Shown: positions 42,496 to 52,477, numbered from the stretch's first letter. The stretch: 64,000 nucleotides of DNA from Deltaproteobacteria bacterium (GCA_021780695.1 JAJXYD010000011.1:30636-94635), one strand, 5' to 3'. The notes: a model not told the origin generated them from the letters alone. Translations and numbers: made by a program.

Positions 42496-43380
42496 TCACG
42501 CCGAGCCTAGCACTCTGGCTATATCGGCAAGGTTATTCTTGAGTTCCTGCCTGCAATCTTCAACGATTTTGCGTGTGATGGCGTACTTTTTGAAAATACT
42601 GTCCGATTCAGCATCCAAAACCTTTAGGCGCTGTTCTGCGTTTTTTTCGGAAAAATAGTTCGCCAGGTTGTCCGCAAGGTAGACCAGGGAGGAAATGTTC
42701 TCGTGGTGTCCGGCTTTTTCGGGATTGTGGTGATGCTCGATGGCCGAAACGATCTCAGAGGGAAATTTCCATTTGCGGGCAATAAGGCCGCCAAGTTTTT
42801 CGTGATCGATTCCAATCGCCTGCCGTTCGGCTCTTATGGTGTCCTTGTCGCCGCTCATCTTGTGTATGCTGGTGTGAAGGTAGATCCTTGCGTAGAGATT
42901 GAGTACGGTTTTACCTATGTCGTGTAATAAGGAGGCGGTGTAGAGAGTAAGGATGGACGTCTGTTTGGTAAGGCGAGCTACTATTTCCGAAAGAAGCGCC
43001 GTGTTGATGGAGTGTTCCCACAGGTCGCGATCATCCTCTGAGTTGCCAGGTCCGTAGTAGAGGGTGGCGCAGGCCGCGATCACCACCTGAATGAGTCGTT
43101 TGTCGCCAAGGAGCAAGATGGCCTCCCTGACGGTGCGCACCCCATATTGCCGGCCATAATAGACCGAATTTGCCATTCTGAGAATTTTTGCCGAGATCGC
43201 CGGGTCATAGGCTATAAGGGCCTCTATCTCCTTTACCGGCGCCATCGATTTGACAAGGGAAACAATCTTCCAGGCAACGTCTGGAAAAGGTGGCAGCCGT
43301 TCAGCTGCTGCAGTGATGTCCTTAACCAGCAATTCGTAATGAAGAGCGTCGATTTCGTTTCCACTCAACTGTCTTACCAT
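42496..43380 (-). CDS. HDOD-domain signalling protein
   Basis: A 294-residue soluble protein with an HDOD domain at about 25-230: RLPPFPDVAWKIVSLVK, DPAISAKILRMANSVYYG, ASLLHDIGKTVL, which keeps an HD pair, and AIEHHHNPE. HDOD proteins are widespread in Deltaproteobacteria and Gammaproteobacteria and act in signalling, often with type IV pili or cyclic di-GMP. The partly kept HD residues suggest it may be structural rather than an enzyme. It is a single gene facing fabF convergently. Confidence 0.87.
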   Translation of the reverse strand: MVRQLSGNEIDALHYELLVKDITAAAERLPPFPDVAWKIVSLVKSMAPVKEIEALIAYDPAISAKILRMANSVYYGRQYGVRTVREAILLLGDKRLIQVVIAACATLYYGPGNSEDDRDLWEHSINTALLSEIVARLTKQTSILTLYTASLLHDIGKTVLNLYARIYLHTSIHKMSGDKDTIRAERQAIGIDHEKLGGLIARKWKFPSEIVSAIEHHHNPEKAGHHENISSLVYLADNLANYFSEKNAEQRLKVLDAESDSIFKKYAITRKIVEDCRQELKNNLADIARVLGSA

Positions 43381-43426
43381 GGATAAATCCTTGCTTTTTC
43401 AAATTGTTATACCTTGGCGGCGAGAC

Positions 43427-44569
43427 TCAAAGCCCAAGAGAGTCTACTCCTCGGTTAACCAGGTATTCCATTGAGATCGAACCAAGCACGACGAGCAGGG
43501 TGACGGCGCAGGCAACGAGAAGGAAAAATCCCATACCGGCCGAGCGGATCGTTCTTCCAACGTACATCAAATAAGGTTGATGCAGAAGATAAATACTGTA
43601 AGAATAGACGCCTGTTTTTGCAAGCGCTTTTCCAACACCGGGGATCGAGTCGAAGAAATGGGCGATATGGATGATCAATACCGATAATCCCATGGTGGTG
43701 AGGCCGTCTGAGAAAAAATAGAGAAAATTGGGCCGATAGAAGTAGACACCCACGGTGTAAAGGAGCATCCCGGCAGCCAAGGCTTTCCAGGATAGCAGTC
43801 TTTTAAGCGTAAGCTCGGGTCCTTGGGCCATGAGTTTTCCCAAGGCCATGCCCGCTGCGAACTCCCAGAGTCTGCAGACAAAAAAACCGCCCATCTCGTA
43901 ATATCCATTTGCCTTCAGGACATCATTTAGGATGAATCGGGATGCCGTGCTGAGAAGAATGCACAGCGCGAGGTATTTTAACCACCCCATACGTTCCATG
44001 AGCATGTAGAGCAGAGGATAAAAGATGTAGAGTTCTATCAGCAACCCCATGAACCACCATGCCGGTACGAAATAGAAAAACATCTTTTCTATCGGATAGA
44101 CCCTGTCGCCAAGAAAACTCAACAGAAACCGGTAGTCAACATGGTTTTGAATATAGGCCAAGGGTGAAACCAAAAAGATGAGGTGTGCAACCCAGTATAC
44201 AGGAAAAAGCCTCGTCAGGCGTTTTTTGTACCAGGTGGTCCAGGGGGGGGGCGATTGGCCCCGCTTTACCAGCGAGTAGGTAAGGCCAAATCCGCTAAAA
44301 AGGATAAAGACCCCCACGGCTTGAGGGCCTCGTTGAATGAGGGCTGCAAAGATGCCTGCGGCCACGTGGCCAAGCTTTTCGAGGGTAGACGCGTGCGCTT
44401 CCGGGCGCAAATAATCGCCAAAGGAGCCAATCGTTATCGGCCAAGGGAGTTTTGCACTGCCGTAGGAGAGCAGGCAGTGATAGAGAGCTATCCAGAGAAC
44501 GGCTATCCCCTTGACGCTGTCCAACCACTGAAATCTTACCGCTCCGGACTTCGCTTTTGCGCCACCCAT
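43427..44569 (-). CDS. Acyltransferase family 3 membrane protein
   Basis: A 380-residue polytopic protein (about ten helices) of acyltransferase family 3, which O-acetylates or acylates cell-surface sugars. The N-terminal RFQWLDSVKGIAVLWIALYH carries the family's DxxKGIA and ALYH (catalytic His) pattern, and FILFSGFGLTYSL is the usual second motif. It lies downstream of the glycosyltransferase-like gene on the same strand with a 101-base gap, suggesting surface glycan modification. Confidence 0.87.
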   Translation of the reverse strand: MGGAKAKSGAVRFQWLDSVKGIAVLWIALYHCLLSYGSAKLPWPITIGSFGDYLRPEAHASTLEKLGHVAAGIFAALIQRGPQAVGVFILFSGFGLTYSLVKRGQSPPPWTTWYKKRLTRLFPVYWVAHLIFLVSPLAYIQNHVDYRFLLSFLGDRVYPIEKMFFYFVPAWWFMGLLIELYIFYPLLYMLMERMGWLKYLALCILLSTASRFILNDVLKANGYYEMGGFFVCRLWEFAAGMALGKLMAQGPELTLKRLLSWKALAAGMLLYTVGVYFYRPNFLYFFSDGLTTMGLSVLIIHIAHFFDSIPGVGKALAKTGVYSYSIYLLHQPYLMYVGRTIRSAGMGFFLLVACAVTLLVVLGSISMEYLVNRGVDSLGL

Positions 44570-44670
44570 GCTTTTGCCTTAAGAAAACGACAGGATCTGC
44601 AGGACTAAAAACGGAGAAAAAATTTTTCGATACATTGCCGTTTAATCGTGCCATCCCCTCCAAATTCTCT

Positions 44671-45852
44671 CTAGTCCAAACCCGCCTCCGACATCAGCTT
44701 TCCCAGTACCTTTTCGGCGGCGAAAAATTCCTGCGCAATTTCTCTTGCCGCCTTGCAACTGGACTCGTAATCGCTTTCAATGACCTCGACCGCGGCAAGA
44801 ATGTCGTCCATTGTTAAAAATCCAAAAAGTCCCTTGCCGGTGGGCAAAAACTTGCTGAACCCTGTTTCCTGGGTTATCACGGGCCGGCCCGCGGCCAGAA
44901 AGCATGCGGTTCGATCGCTGAACCAGCCGGTCCTGGGACGTACGACCTGCTCCTTGGTAACAGTGAATTCACCCCTGGACTTCTGGATGTATTCCCGGTA
45001 GGTGTCAACGTTACTGGAAACCGCCATGGCATCGGCAATCCGCCATCCGTTGTCGGTAAGCAGGCGGCGTGTTGGCTCATCTACCATCGTGGCAAGCTCG
45101 AAGCCCGCCGAACAGCGCTTGGGCAGATCGATTATCTTCAAAAACTCCCGGTCTTTTGTCCAATAATAGGTCTGGCCGCGGAAAGTGAGATCCTTACCCT
45201 TGTTCTTCCATGTCGTGATGGTCGAATAAACCGAGTCGGTAGCCGGGGGATAGGGGTTTTGCCAAAGATCCATTAGTACCGGTTGCCGTGTTGGACGCCA
45301 GCACACTAAATCCACGGGCAGGTCGCAGTCGGGTTGGCCGAGGTTTTCACCAAAGGAAAAATGCGTGTCGTGGGCGGCGAGGGCGTCAAGGGTCTTTATG
45401 TCACCTTCCAAAACCTTTACCTGAACGTTGAAAGGATCGGATTCCACATAAATTCTTCTTGGGATCCTCATGTGCTCTTCGCGAAGCTCCTGGGAGGCCG
45501 TGACATTTAAAAAGGCGTCGGCTTCCCTGTAGAGTTGCGCCAGTTGGGCTTCCTCCATTCCATAGCACTTGCCCCCCTCATAGGCGCCTCTGTAAACCCA
45601 TTTGCCCGAAAATCCGTACTTGTCCAAAACCGGGGCCACCAGGGCGATATTGGCCGAAGCCTCCGGAGTAAGCTCGAAGTCTTTTAAATCAAATACCCAC
45701 CTGCTCGAATCCTCGACGTAGTAGACGTCCCATCCCAGACGACGCAGCCCTATGAGGTAATGAAGGAATTGGTAAGTCACTCCGGCCAGCGGATACCAGA
45801 AGATCATGCCGAATACTATCAGTTTGCCTTTGTCTTTCTTTGTATTTCCCAT
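44671..45852 (-). CDS. Glycosyltransferase-like protein
   Basis: A 393-residue soluble protein with a GT-B look: an N-terminal IVFGMIFWYPLAGVTYQFLH followed by a Rossmann-like region, and a C-terminal GWFSDRTACFLAAGRPVITQETGFS segment resembling glycosyltransferase group 1 nucleotide-sugar sites. The acceptor is unknown. The ATG at 45852 has AAGGGG upstream; longer starts to 45918 would add 22 atypical residues. It precedes the acyltransferase, which may act on its product. Confidence 0.75.
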   Translation of the reverse strand: MGNTKKDKGKLIVFGMIFWYPLAGVTYQFLHYLIGLRRLGWDVYYVEDSSRWVFDLKDFELTPEASANIALVAPVLDKYGFSGKWVYRGAYEGGKCYGMEEAQLAQLYREADAFLNVTASQELREEHMRIPRRIYVESDPFNVQVKVLEGDIKTLDALAAHDTHFSFGENLGQPDCDLPVDLVCWRPTRQPVLMDLWQNPYPPATDSVYSTITTWKNKGKDLTFRGQTYYWTKDREFLKIIDLPKRCSAGFELATMVDEPTRRLLTDNGWRIADAMAVSSNVDTYREYIQKSRGEFTVTKEQVVRPRTGWFSDRTACFLAAGRPVITQETGFSKFLPTGKGLFGFLTMDDILAAVEVIESDYESSCKAAREIAQEFFAAEKVLGKLMSEAGLD

Positions 45853-46070
45853 TGCATAAACCCCTTCGCAGGCAAAAAAGAGAACCTCTTTCGGTGATGT
45901 CGGCAAAAACTGCCCCAAAACATTGAGACAATATGAAAGTTCTTTTTTACTTCCTGCTCAGATTTGTCAAGAACAAAACTGCCGATATAAATCTGCTTGC
46001 ATATTCTAACTGTGTAGCCGATAAACCATCTATTGACAGAAAATGGATTTAACAGAAAAGGAAACCCGTT

Positions 46071-47708
46071 ATGCAGATTACCTGCCTTGGTGCCTCTCGC
46101 TGTGTTACCGGCTCGAGTTTTCTTATCGAAAACGGGCAAAAAAAATACCTGGTCGACTGTGGACTTTTCCAGGGTGGAAGACAAATGGAAAGGTTGAACC
46201 ATAGCCCCTGGGGGTTTAACCCGGCCGAGATCGAGGCGCTTATTCTCACCCACACCCACATCGATCACAGCGGCAGGATTCCCCGGCTGGTTAAAGACGG
46301 TTTTCGAGGTAAAATTTACGCCAGCGGCCCCACTGCCGAACTTGCTAAAATTTTACTTCTGGATTCGGCCCATATCCAGGAAATGGAAGCCGAATGGCAT
46401 GGCAGAAAGAATAAGCGTAAGGGGGAGTCTGCTGTCGAACCGCTCTACAGGATCGAGGATGCCGAGGCGTGCCTACCGCTTTTTGAGCCTGTCAAGGAAG
46501 ATGAGGTCTTCAGGCTCGATGCCGATATGAGCGTCACATTTCACAACGCCGGCCATATCCTGGGCTCCTCAATCCTTGAGATTGGATGCGGGCCTGCCGA
46601 GCGGCGCCGAAAGATTGTGTTTACCGGCGACCTTGGATACAAGGGGCATATGATCCTTAGGCCCCCTGCGATTTTAACGGAGGCCGACCTTCTTTTTATC
46701 GAGTCCACCTACGGCAACCGCAATCATAAATCGCTTGTGGAAAGTGAAGAGGAACTGCTCCATGCCATCCGGTACAGCCGTGAACACGGCGAAAAAGTCC
46801 TTATCCCCGCTTTTGCCGTAGAGCGCACTCAAGAGCTGCTCTTTATGATCGGTAAATTTTTCAGGCAAAAGCTCATCGCCCCGATGCCTGTCTATCTTGA
46901 CAGCCCCCTGGCCATAGCGACCACGACAATATTTAGTCATATGCAGCAGTATTACGACGCTGAGACCCGGGCGTTATTTGATTCGGGAAATGATCCCTTC
47001 CATTTCGATCAACTCGTGTGCACCCGCTCCTCCCAGGAGTCCATGGATATAAACAATCAGGCCGGGCCGGCCATCGTGATCGCAGGCAACGGTATGTGTT
47101 CGGCCGGAAGGATCCGCCATCATCTGAAACACAACCTCTGGCGGCCGGGATGTTCTTTGGTGATAGCGGGCTACCAGGCTGTTGGTACCCTTGGTAGAAG
47201 CCTTGTCGAAGGCGCCCGCATGGTCAAGATTCTTGGCGAACGGGTCGTGGTGCGTGCAAAAATTTTCACCATCGGCGGCCTGTCGGCTCACGCCGATCAA
47301 AATGGGCTTCTTGAATGGCTTGGCCATTTCAAAAACCCGGCTATGCGCGTTAACGTAATTCATGGCGAATCTGCGGTGAGCGATGAGTTCGCCGAGCTTA
47401 TAAGGCGCAAATTCAACCTTAAAGTCTATGTGCCCTCCATCGGAGACCGCATAAGCGATGAGGGCGAAGTCGAGCGCGCCCAAAAGGTCGTGGAAATTCA
47501 ACCGCAAGCACCCGCCATAGACTTTTATCTTGAGGAGCTTGCCCAAAAAGCCGATGCGCTAAGAACCCTTTTGGCCGGCGCAAAAGCGGGGTTGCCCCCT
47601 CATGTGCTGCAAACAATCGAGGAGGAAATGGCCTCTGCCCGCTCCCATCTTGAAGATGCCCTGTCGAGTGCCCGTGGAATCGACAGGAATGCAAAGGCAG
47701 GCAAATGA
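46071..47708 (+). CDS. Beta-CASP metallo-beta-lactamase-fold RNA nuclease
   Basis: A 545-residue MBL-fold hydrolase of the beta-CASP/CPSF group, predicted RNA endonuclease or exonuclease. The zinc motif HTHIDH sits at 61-66, followed by motif region AGHILGSS, GDLG, and the beta-CASP parts (IPAFAVERTQELL, IAGNGMCSAGRIRHHL, GLSAHADQNGLLEW). A ribosome site AAAGGAAA lies nine bases upstream. It is divergent from the glycosyltransferase gene. Substrate is unknown; relatives act in mRNA processing. Confidence 0.92.
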   Translation: MQITCLGASRCVTGSSFLIENGQKKYLVDCGLFQGGRQMERLNHSPWGFNPAEIEALILTHTHIDHSGRIPRLVKDGFRGKIYASGPTAELAKILLLDSAHIQEMEAEWHGRKNKRKGESAVEPLYRIEDAEACLPLFEPVKEDEVFRLDADMSVTFHNAGHILGSSILEIGCGPAERRRKIVFTGDLGYKGHMILRPPAILTEADLLFIESTYGNRNHKSLVESEEELLHAIRYSREHGEKVLIPAFAVERTQELLFMIGKFFRQKLIAPMPVYLDSPLAIATTTIFSHMQQYYDAETRALFDSGNDPFHFDQLVCTRSSQESMDINNQAGPAIVIAGNGMCSAGRIRHHLKHNLWRPGCSLVIAGYQAVGTLGRSLVEGARMVKILGERVVVRAKIFTIGGLSAHADQNGLLEWLGHFKNPAMRVNVIHGESAVSDEFAELIRRKFNLKVYVPSIGDRISDEGEVERAQKVVEIQPQAPAIDFYLEELAQKADALRTLLAGAKAGLPPHVLQTIEEEMASARSHLEDALSSARGIDRNAKAGK

Positions 47709-47909
47709 AGCCGGCGCAAACTTTCGTATCGACCACTCGGGTCTTAGTACCCAATGTGGTCGTGTGCTAATGTTTTGGTCCCGGGCAGGGGGATAAACGA
47801 CGATTTTTAAGGCTGACTTTGACGAAGGTTGCGGCGGGAGCGCAGGGGCCGTTCCCCCTGCGCAACCCGATCATCCCGATATGCAATCTCGCGGAGTTTT
47901 GCGGGAGGT

Positions 47910-50204
47910 TCAATCGGTTTCCCAACTTTTAGTGCTGGAATTGTAAAACAAGCGCCCCGTCCCGTTATAGTAGAGCCAGGTGTTCTTTGAAGCGCTGTAG
48001 ATCCACGGGTAATCGGTGTTGGTGGTCCACCACCATCCGCCCTTGCCTTGCCATTGAGGGTCCCAAAACCATATGTTGTATGTGCTGGTTGCATTGGAGT
48101 AGAGCCAGCCCAGCTCCGAATGATAGATCCATTGGGGGGAGTCGTTGTAGAAGTATCCAAACCAGCTCACCCATTCCCATCCCTTGCCGAGGTATACGCC
48201 GTTTTGCCATAAAGGGCCTTGAAACGCATACACCCCGCCCTGAGAGTAATTGGTCCCAATCGTTGCACCGGGTGATCCCGTTATGAGGGTTGTTGCGTCC
48301 TGGCTTATTGCGATTGAAAAGCCAAAGTTGTTTTTGGCCGCGCCGTCCGAAGCGGTGAGTTTGGCGGTCTGTGTTGCGTTTGCCCATCCTGAAGACGGCT
48401 TTTGGTAGAGATATACCGCTCCCTGCTCGCTTTGGACGCCGACTAACGCGTTTGCGGCTCCCGCCGTAATGTTTAGTCCTCCCGAACTTACAGCAACCGA
48501 TTGCCCCAGGCCATCATATGGCTCGCCGTCCGAGGCCGTTAGCTCGGCCGTTTGGACCGCGTTTGTCCAACCTGATGCAGGCCTCTGGAAAACATATACC
48601 GCCCCTTGAAAGATATTAATTCCTGATGCCCCGGCAACAATGGTTCCTCCGTTGACACTAAGGGCGGTGGAAACTCCCAGTTGCACGCCGGGTCCGCCGT
48701 CTGAAGCGCTGAGTTCGGCGGTCTGTGTCAGGTTGGCCCATCCTGAAGCGGGCTTTTTGAACACATACACACCTCCCTCAAAGTTCGCTTTTCCCATTGC
48801 CCCGGCGACAACGTTTGTCCCCCCCTGGCCGCCAACCGAGACTGAGCTTCCGAGCCAATCGCCAACAGAGCCGTCCGAGGCTGTGAGCTTGGCCGTCTGT
48901 GTCGTTGTTTTCCACCCTGATGCCGGCTTTGCGAATACATAAACAGCTCCCTGGAAAGAATTGTTTCCTACCATCGCGTGGTATGCTCCAGCCGCTATGG
49001 CTGATGCGTCGGGGCTTATCGCCACGGAATTTCCCAGGTTATCGTTGGCTGCGCCGTTAAATGCGGTGAGCTTGGCGGCTTGGGTGCCGTTCACCCACCC
49101 CGAGGCCGGTTCCTGGAATACATAGAGTGCTCCCTGGCTGTAATGGGTTCCGATTTGTGCGTTCGAGGCGCCAGCTACAACGGTTCTACCGTCCGCGCTA
49201 ATAGCTACTGAAATCCCCAGGCCATCGTTTGCCGCCCCGTCCGATGCGGTAAGCTTGGCTTTCTGTGTGCTGTTGGCCCATCCCGAAGCCTGTTTTTGGA
49301 ATATATAGACCGCCCCCTGGGACGAATGGGTTCCGATTGTCGCACCGTAGGCCCCGGCCGCAACGGTTTGCCCGTCCGCGCTAACCGCGAGTGCATAGCC
49401 CAATTTATCCTGGGCTTTTCCGTCCGAGGCAGTTAGCTTGGCCGCCTGCAAAAGTGGGTCGATGCGAACCGGGTAGGCCGCGCCCGCATCGCGGACCACC
49501 ACTCGCACATATTGGCTTGTGGCCTCGAAGTGGGCCGGAAGTTTTCTTCCGTTTTTGTCATAAGCCTTCAGACCCGTATAGCGCAAAACTTCACGCCCGG
49601 CAGTGTTAAAGACGCCAAGGGAGCTTCCATGCGCTACGGCTATTGCTCTCAAGCTTCCCGATTGCCTTAGCACAAGGGTGAGGTTTTCCGCCTTCTTAGC
49701 CGTAAAGGGCCGATTTGCAACGGTCCATCCCTGTTCGATCCCCAAAGGGCCGTTTATCCACCACTCCGTTAGATCTTTTCTATAAATATCTACACGGTTA
49801 GACGCGCACCCCGACCTGGCGGTGCCGATCTTTTGAAGCCGTCCGCCCGCGCCCCAGCCGGTCAGCCTCAGACCCCACTCCTTTCTTCCCGACCGGGTGG
49901 TAAATCCGTGCAAACCTATCGTTGCTTTAAATCCGTTTCGGATGTTGATGATCCGATATACATCGGCAGATCTAACCACCCGGTAGCCCGGGTCGTTTGC
50001 CGCAAGACTTTGGGAGAGTATGCTTTGCAAGCCAACTGGAAGCGAATCGATAGCGGTGCGTGTGGCGACACTTTTCGAAATCACCGCGCAGCCGTTCCCC
50101 TTTGCAGTGCCTGGGACCGGACAAAGGCTAGGGCTTCTGGTGGAAAAAAAAGATGCGAAACATAGGAAAGAACCTATTAAGCTCAAAAATAGTCTCTTTT
50201 TCAT
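47910..50204 (-). CDS. Secreted seven-repeat beta-propeller (FG-GAP/integrin-like) protein
   Basis: A 764-residue protein with a signal peptide (MKKRLFLSLIGSFLCFASFF). Residues about 30-250 form a novel N-terminal domain, then from about 255 to 665 seven tandem repeats of about 58-61 residues of the form AKLTASDG...LG.SVAIS.D...V.AGA..A.IG...QGAVYVF..P.SGW.N.TQ. Each ends in the GAVYVF strand typical of FG-GAP propellers; seven blades fit an integrin-like ring. The last 100 residues are very rich in Trp, Tyr and Asn, with WVSWFGYFYNDSPQWIYHSE and WYY-like stretches. AAGGAGGAG precedes the ATG. A surface or secreted binding protein is likely; the ligand is unknown. Confidence 0.8.
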   Translation of the reverse strand: MKKRLFLSLIGSFLCFASFFSTRSPSLCPVPGTAKGNGCAVISKSVATRTAIDSLPVGLQSILSQSLAANDPGYRVVRSADVYRIINIRNGFKATIGLHGFTTRSGRKEWGLRLTGWGAGGRLQKIGTARSGCASNRVDIYRKDLTEWWINGPLGIEQGWTVANRPFTAKKAENLTLVLRQSGSLRAIAVAHGSSLGVFNTAGREVLRYTGLKAYDKNGRKLPAHFEATSQYVRVVVRDAGAAYPVRIDPLLQAAKLTASDGKAQDKLGYALAVSADGQTVAAGAYGATIGTHSSQGAVYIFQKQASGWANSTQKAKLTASDGAANDGLGISVAISADGRTVVAGASNAQIGTHYSQGALYVFQEPASGWVNGTQAAKLTAFNGAANDNLGNSVAISPDASAIAAGAYHAMVGNNSFQGAVYVFAKPASGWKTTTQTAKLTASDGSVGDWLGSSVSVGGQGGTNVVAGAMGKANFEGGVYVFKKPASGWANLTQTAELSASDGGPGVQLGVSTALSVNGGTIVAGASGINIFQGAVYVFQRPASGWTNAVQTAELTASDGEPYDGLGQSVAVSSGGLNITAGAANALVGVQSEQGAVYLYQKPSSGWANATQTAKLTASDGAAKNNFGFSIAISQDATTLITGSPGATIGTNYSQGGVYAFQGPLWQNGVYLGKGWEWVSWFGYFYNDSPQWIYHSELGWLYSNATSTYNIWFWDPQWQGKGGWWWTTNTDYPWIYSASKNTWLYYNGTGRLFYNSSTKSWETD
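48210..49442 (-). repeat. Seven in-frame tandem repeats in the propeller gene
   Basis: Seven copies of about 171-183 bases encode the blades of the propeller protein. The copies are diverged at protein level (for example blade 4 and 5 are shorter by a few residues), which suggests old duplication rather than recent slippage. Boundaries are approximate. Confidence 0.75.
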
Positions 50205-50623
50205 CTTTACTCCTCCTTATCCTTCGACTGCAGGTTTAAACAGTTTTACCACATTATCCGTCAACCTCCACTGTCGTTCTATACTTGTGCAAAGAATTGA
50301 AACACTCGAAGTCCATGAGAGTTAAGCCAGCCAAATCAAGAAAATCCCGTCTCATGCCCCGGACTCCCTGAGGGCGCGCACGGCGTTCAAAGTTGTTTAA
50401 CACACACCGTTCCCAATCAAAGAATGCTTAAGTTTCCTCGCTTGGTTGCCGACTGTTAAAATTGTCGGGCAAAAAGTTGTTTGTCGGCACCGCTATGGAA
50501 TAGCGGCTCTGGGGAGGAATAGCCTGTTTTTAGAGGCCGTGTCCTTAACTGTGTGAAGTATCGCGGATCGAACGGGGGCGCATTTCAAGCGCAACTTGAA
50601 AAATAATTTATGCGAGGGTTCCA
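50205..50623. other. 419-base divergent spacer with perfect hairpin
   Basis: Lies between the propeller gene (minus) and the phosphatase gene (plus). It contains CCGCTAT-GGA-ATAGCGG (50490-50506), a 7-bp perfect hairpin, and two GTCGG-containing boxes at 50463 and 50483 upstream of it. The palindrome could be an operator for either gene. No ORF or RNA family was recognised. Confidence 0.45.
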
Positions 50624-51736
50624 ATGGATGCGCCGCCCCTGATTTTGTTGGTGGACGATGACCCTACTGCGCTGGCCATGCTTTCGGCAATATTAAAGCA
50701 GGAGGGGTTCGAAGTTATGACGGCTTCAAGCCTTCAGGAGACAAAGTCGTTGATCTCGGCATCGCCCTTTTTTGACCTTGCTGTCCTCGACGTTCATCTG
50801 CCCGATGGCAGTGGGCTGGATTTGTGCGCTTCGATGAAAGAGGGCCTGTTTACTAACGATGCGCCCGTTCTCATTGTTTCCACCGATGAAGATATTGAAA
50901 CTAAAATCGCGGGATTTGACGCCGGCGCCGTGGACTATATCACCAAGCCTTTCCATCGCGCCGAAGTGTTGGCGCGTGTGCGTACACATATCCGCCTGCA
51001 TAAAGCCCGCTCGGCCATAATTGAACTGCAGGCTTTAAAGTTGTCTAAACTCGCCTGCGCTCAGCGCGCCATGGTGCCCAAGCCCGAGCAGATGCCGAAG
51101 GCCGGATTCGATCTATACTACCGGCCGATGCAGGAAGCGGGCGGCGATCTGTGCCTGGTCCTGGAGCTTGGGCCGCATATCCACGATTACATTGTAGGCG
51201 ATGTGTGCGGCCATGACGTGGGGGCTGCCATGACGATGAGTTCCCTCTATGCGCTGTTTAGGCAAAATTGCTCGGCCCTCTATTCTCCCAGGGAGATCTT
51301 GCGCATTATCAATCGTGTAGCATGCTCGCTTCTTGCCGAAGAACAGTTCGCAACCGTGGTCTATGGTCGCATCAATAGAAAAACCCGGCGCCTGACCGTG
51401 GTAAGCGGTGGCCATCCCCCCGCGGTAATCCAAAGAGCCGAGGGATCGGTAGAGCCTTTGTGGCTAAATGGGGATGTGGTGGGGGCGTTTGAAAATGCCG
51501 AATTCGGCATGTCGGTCACCTCTGTTAAGCCCGGAGACAGGGTGTTTCTTTTTAGCGATTCGATCATTGAAGGCTGCAGGGCAACCAATTGGGAAGTTGG
51601 AGTCCAAGAGTTTGTTCGATTGTGCGAGGATGTGAGACATAGAGACCTCCATAATGAGGTCATCGAACTCGCCGGCCTGGCAATCTCGCACGGCGCGACT
51701 GCCGATGATATCTCTCTTATGGGAATTGAGGTATGA
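50624..51736 (+). CDS. Response regulator with PP2C-type (RsbU/SpoIIE) phosphatase domain
   Basis: A 370-residue protein with an N-terminal receiver (DDDP near 11-14, phospho-acceptor D56 in LDVHLPDG, Lys in YITKPF) joined by a helical linker to a PP2C/SpoIIE phosphatase (about 165-370; EAGGDLCLV, IVGDVCGHDVGAAM, GHPPAVI, SDSIIEG). Phosphorylation should switch the phosphatase, which would dephosphorylate the STAS protein encoded two genes on and so set the partner-switching module. Its stop overlaps the RsbW-like start by four bases. Confidence 0.9.
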   Translation: MDAPPLILLVDDDPTALAMLSAILKQEGFEVMTASSLQETKSLISASPFFDLAVLDVHLPDGSGLDLCASMKEGLFTNDAPVLIVSTDEDIETKIAGFDAGAVDYITKPFHRAEVLARVRTHIRLHKARSAIIELQALKLSKLACAQRAMVPKPEQMPKAGFDLYYRPMQEAGGDLCLVLELGPHIHDYIVGDVCGHDVGAAMTMSSLYALFRQNCSALYSPREILRIINRVACSLLAEEQFATVVYGRINRKTRRLTVVSGGHPPAVIQRAEGSVEPLWLNGDVVGAFENAEFGMSVTSVKPGDRVFLFSDSIIEGCRATNWEVGVQEFVRLCEDVRHRDLHNEVIELAGLAISHGATADDISLMGIEV

Positions 51737-52173
51737 AATGTTCCACGGCACTGCGTTTAAAGATCCCGTCCACTTTGGCCGCCATCGAGCAACTGTGTGA
51801 GCGCGCCAGATTGTGGCTGGAGGCAAACGGACTCCATGAGGACTGGTTTGTCTTTATGCTGTTGTTGCGAGAAAGCCTCAATAATGCGGTAAAACACGGC
51901 AATGGAAGCGATCCTAGTTTGCTCGTTGATTGCTGGCTTCGCAAGGGGCTCCGGTGGTTGTATATATCGGTTGGCGACTGCGGCGCCGGCTTCGACTGGG
52001 GTCGCTTTAGCACACATCAAGCTTGCTACGGGGATACCTGCGGGCGAGGGCTGGAAATCTACCGGCTGTATGCCGACAAAGTTATCTTTAATCGGCGGGG
52101 TAACCGCGTGCTTTTACGTCTGGAAATGAGGAAGGGGAAAGACAGTGGCCTCAATTCAAATCGAGCAGAATGA
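51733..52173 (+). CDS. RsbW-like serine kinase/anti-sigma ATPase domain protein
   Basis: A 146-residue HATPase-c protein of the RsbW/SpoIIAB group. It shows LLLRESLNNAVKHGNG (N-box), VGDCGAGFDW (G1) and GRGLEIYRLYADKV (G2). These proteins bind and phosphorylate a STAS partner and may also hold a sigma or other target. It overlaps the preceding phosphatase gene by four bases and the STAS gene by 29 bases. No sigma factor gene is adjacent, so the target may be a chemotaxis-like protein or lie elsewhere. Confidence 0.87.
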   Translation: MKCSTALRLKIPSTLAAIEQLCERARLWLEANGLHEDWFVFMLLLRESLNNAVKHGNGSDPSLLVDCWLRKGLRWLYISVGDCGAGFDWGRFSTHQACYGDTCGRGLEIYRLYADKVIFNRRGNRVLLRLEMRKGKDSGLNSNRAE

Positions 52174-52477
52174 AACCAGGGCGGTTGTGCGGCTTAACGA
52201 GCCGTTGACCTCGGCTTTTGCCGCTGAGTTGCGCCCAAGGCTCCAGGAAGTGGTCGCGACGGGGACGACCCAGCTGGCTATCGATCTTTCATCGGTCGAT
52301 TTGGTCGACTCGGCTGGAATCGGGCTGCTCATAGCTGCTCGCAATTCGCTTGCCAAGGTTGGTGGAACCATGCGCATAATTGGTGTTTCCGCGGAGATTC
52401 AGCACCTGTTTAAAGTCATGCGGCTGGATCGCCACTTTCAAATTGAGGGGATTCAAGGTGTTGGGAGTCCGTCATGA
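52145..52477 (+). CDS. STAS-domain anti-sigma-factor antagonist
   Basis: A 110-residue STAS protein (RsbV/SpoIIAA type) that cycles between free and phosphorylated forms. The core IDLSSVDLVDSAGIGLLIAA contains the acceptor Ser (DSAG). The GTG start at 52145 lies within the RsbW-like gene, and its end overlaps cheA by four bases. Placed between the kinase and cheA, it may link the partner switch with the chemosensory kinase. Confidence 0.9.
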   Translation: MASIQIEQNETRAVVRLNEPLTSAFAAELRPRLQEVVATGTTQLAIDLSSVDLVDSAGIGLLIAARNSLAKVGGTMRIIGVSAEIQHLFKVMRLDRHFQIEGIQGVGSPS

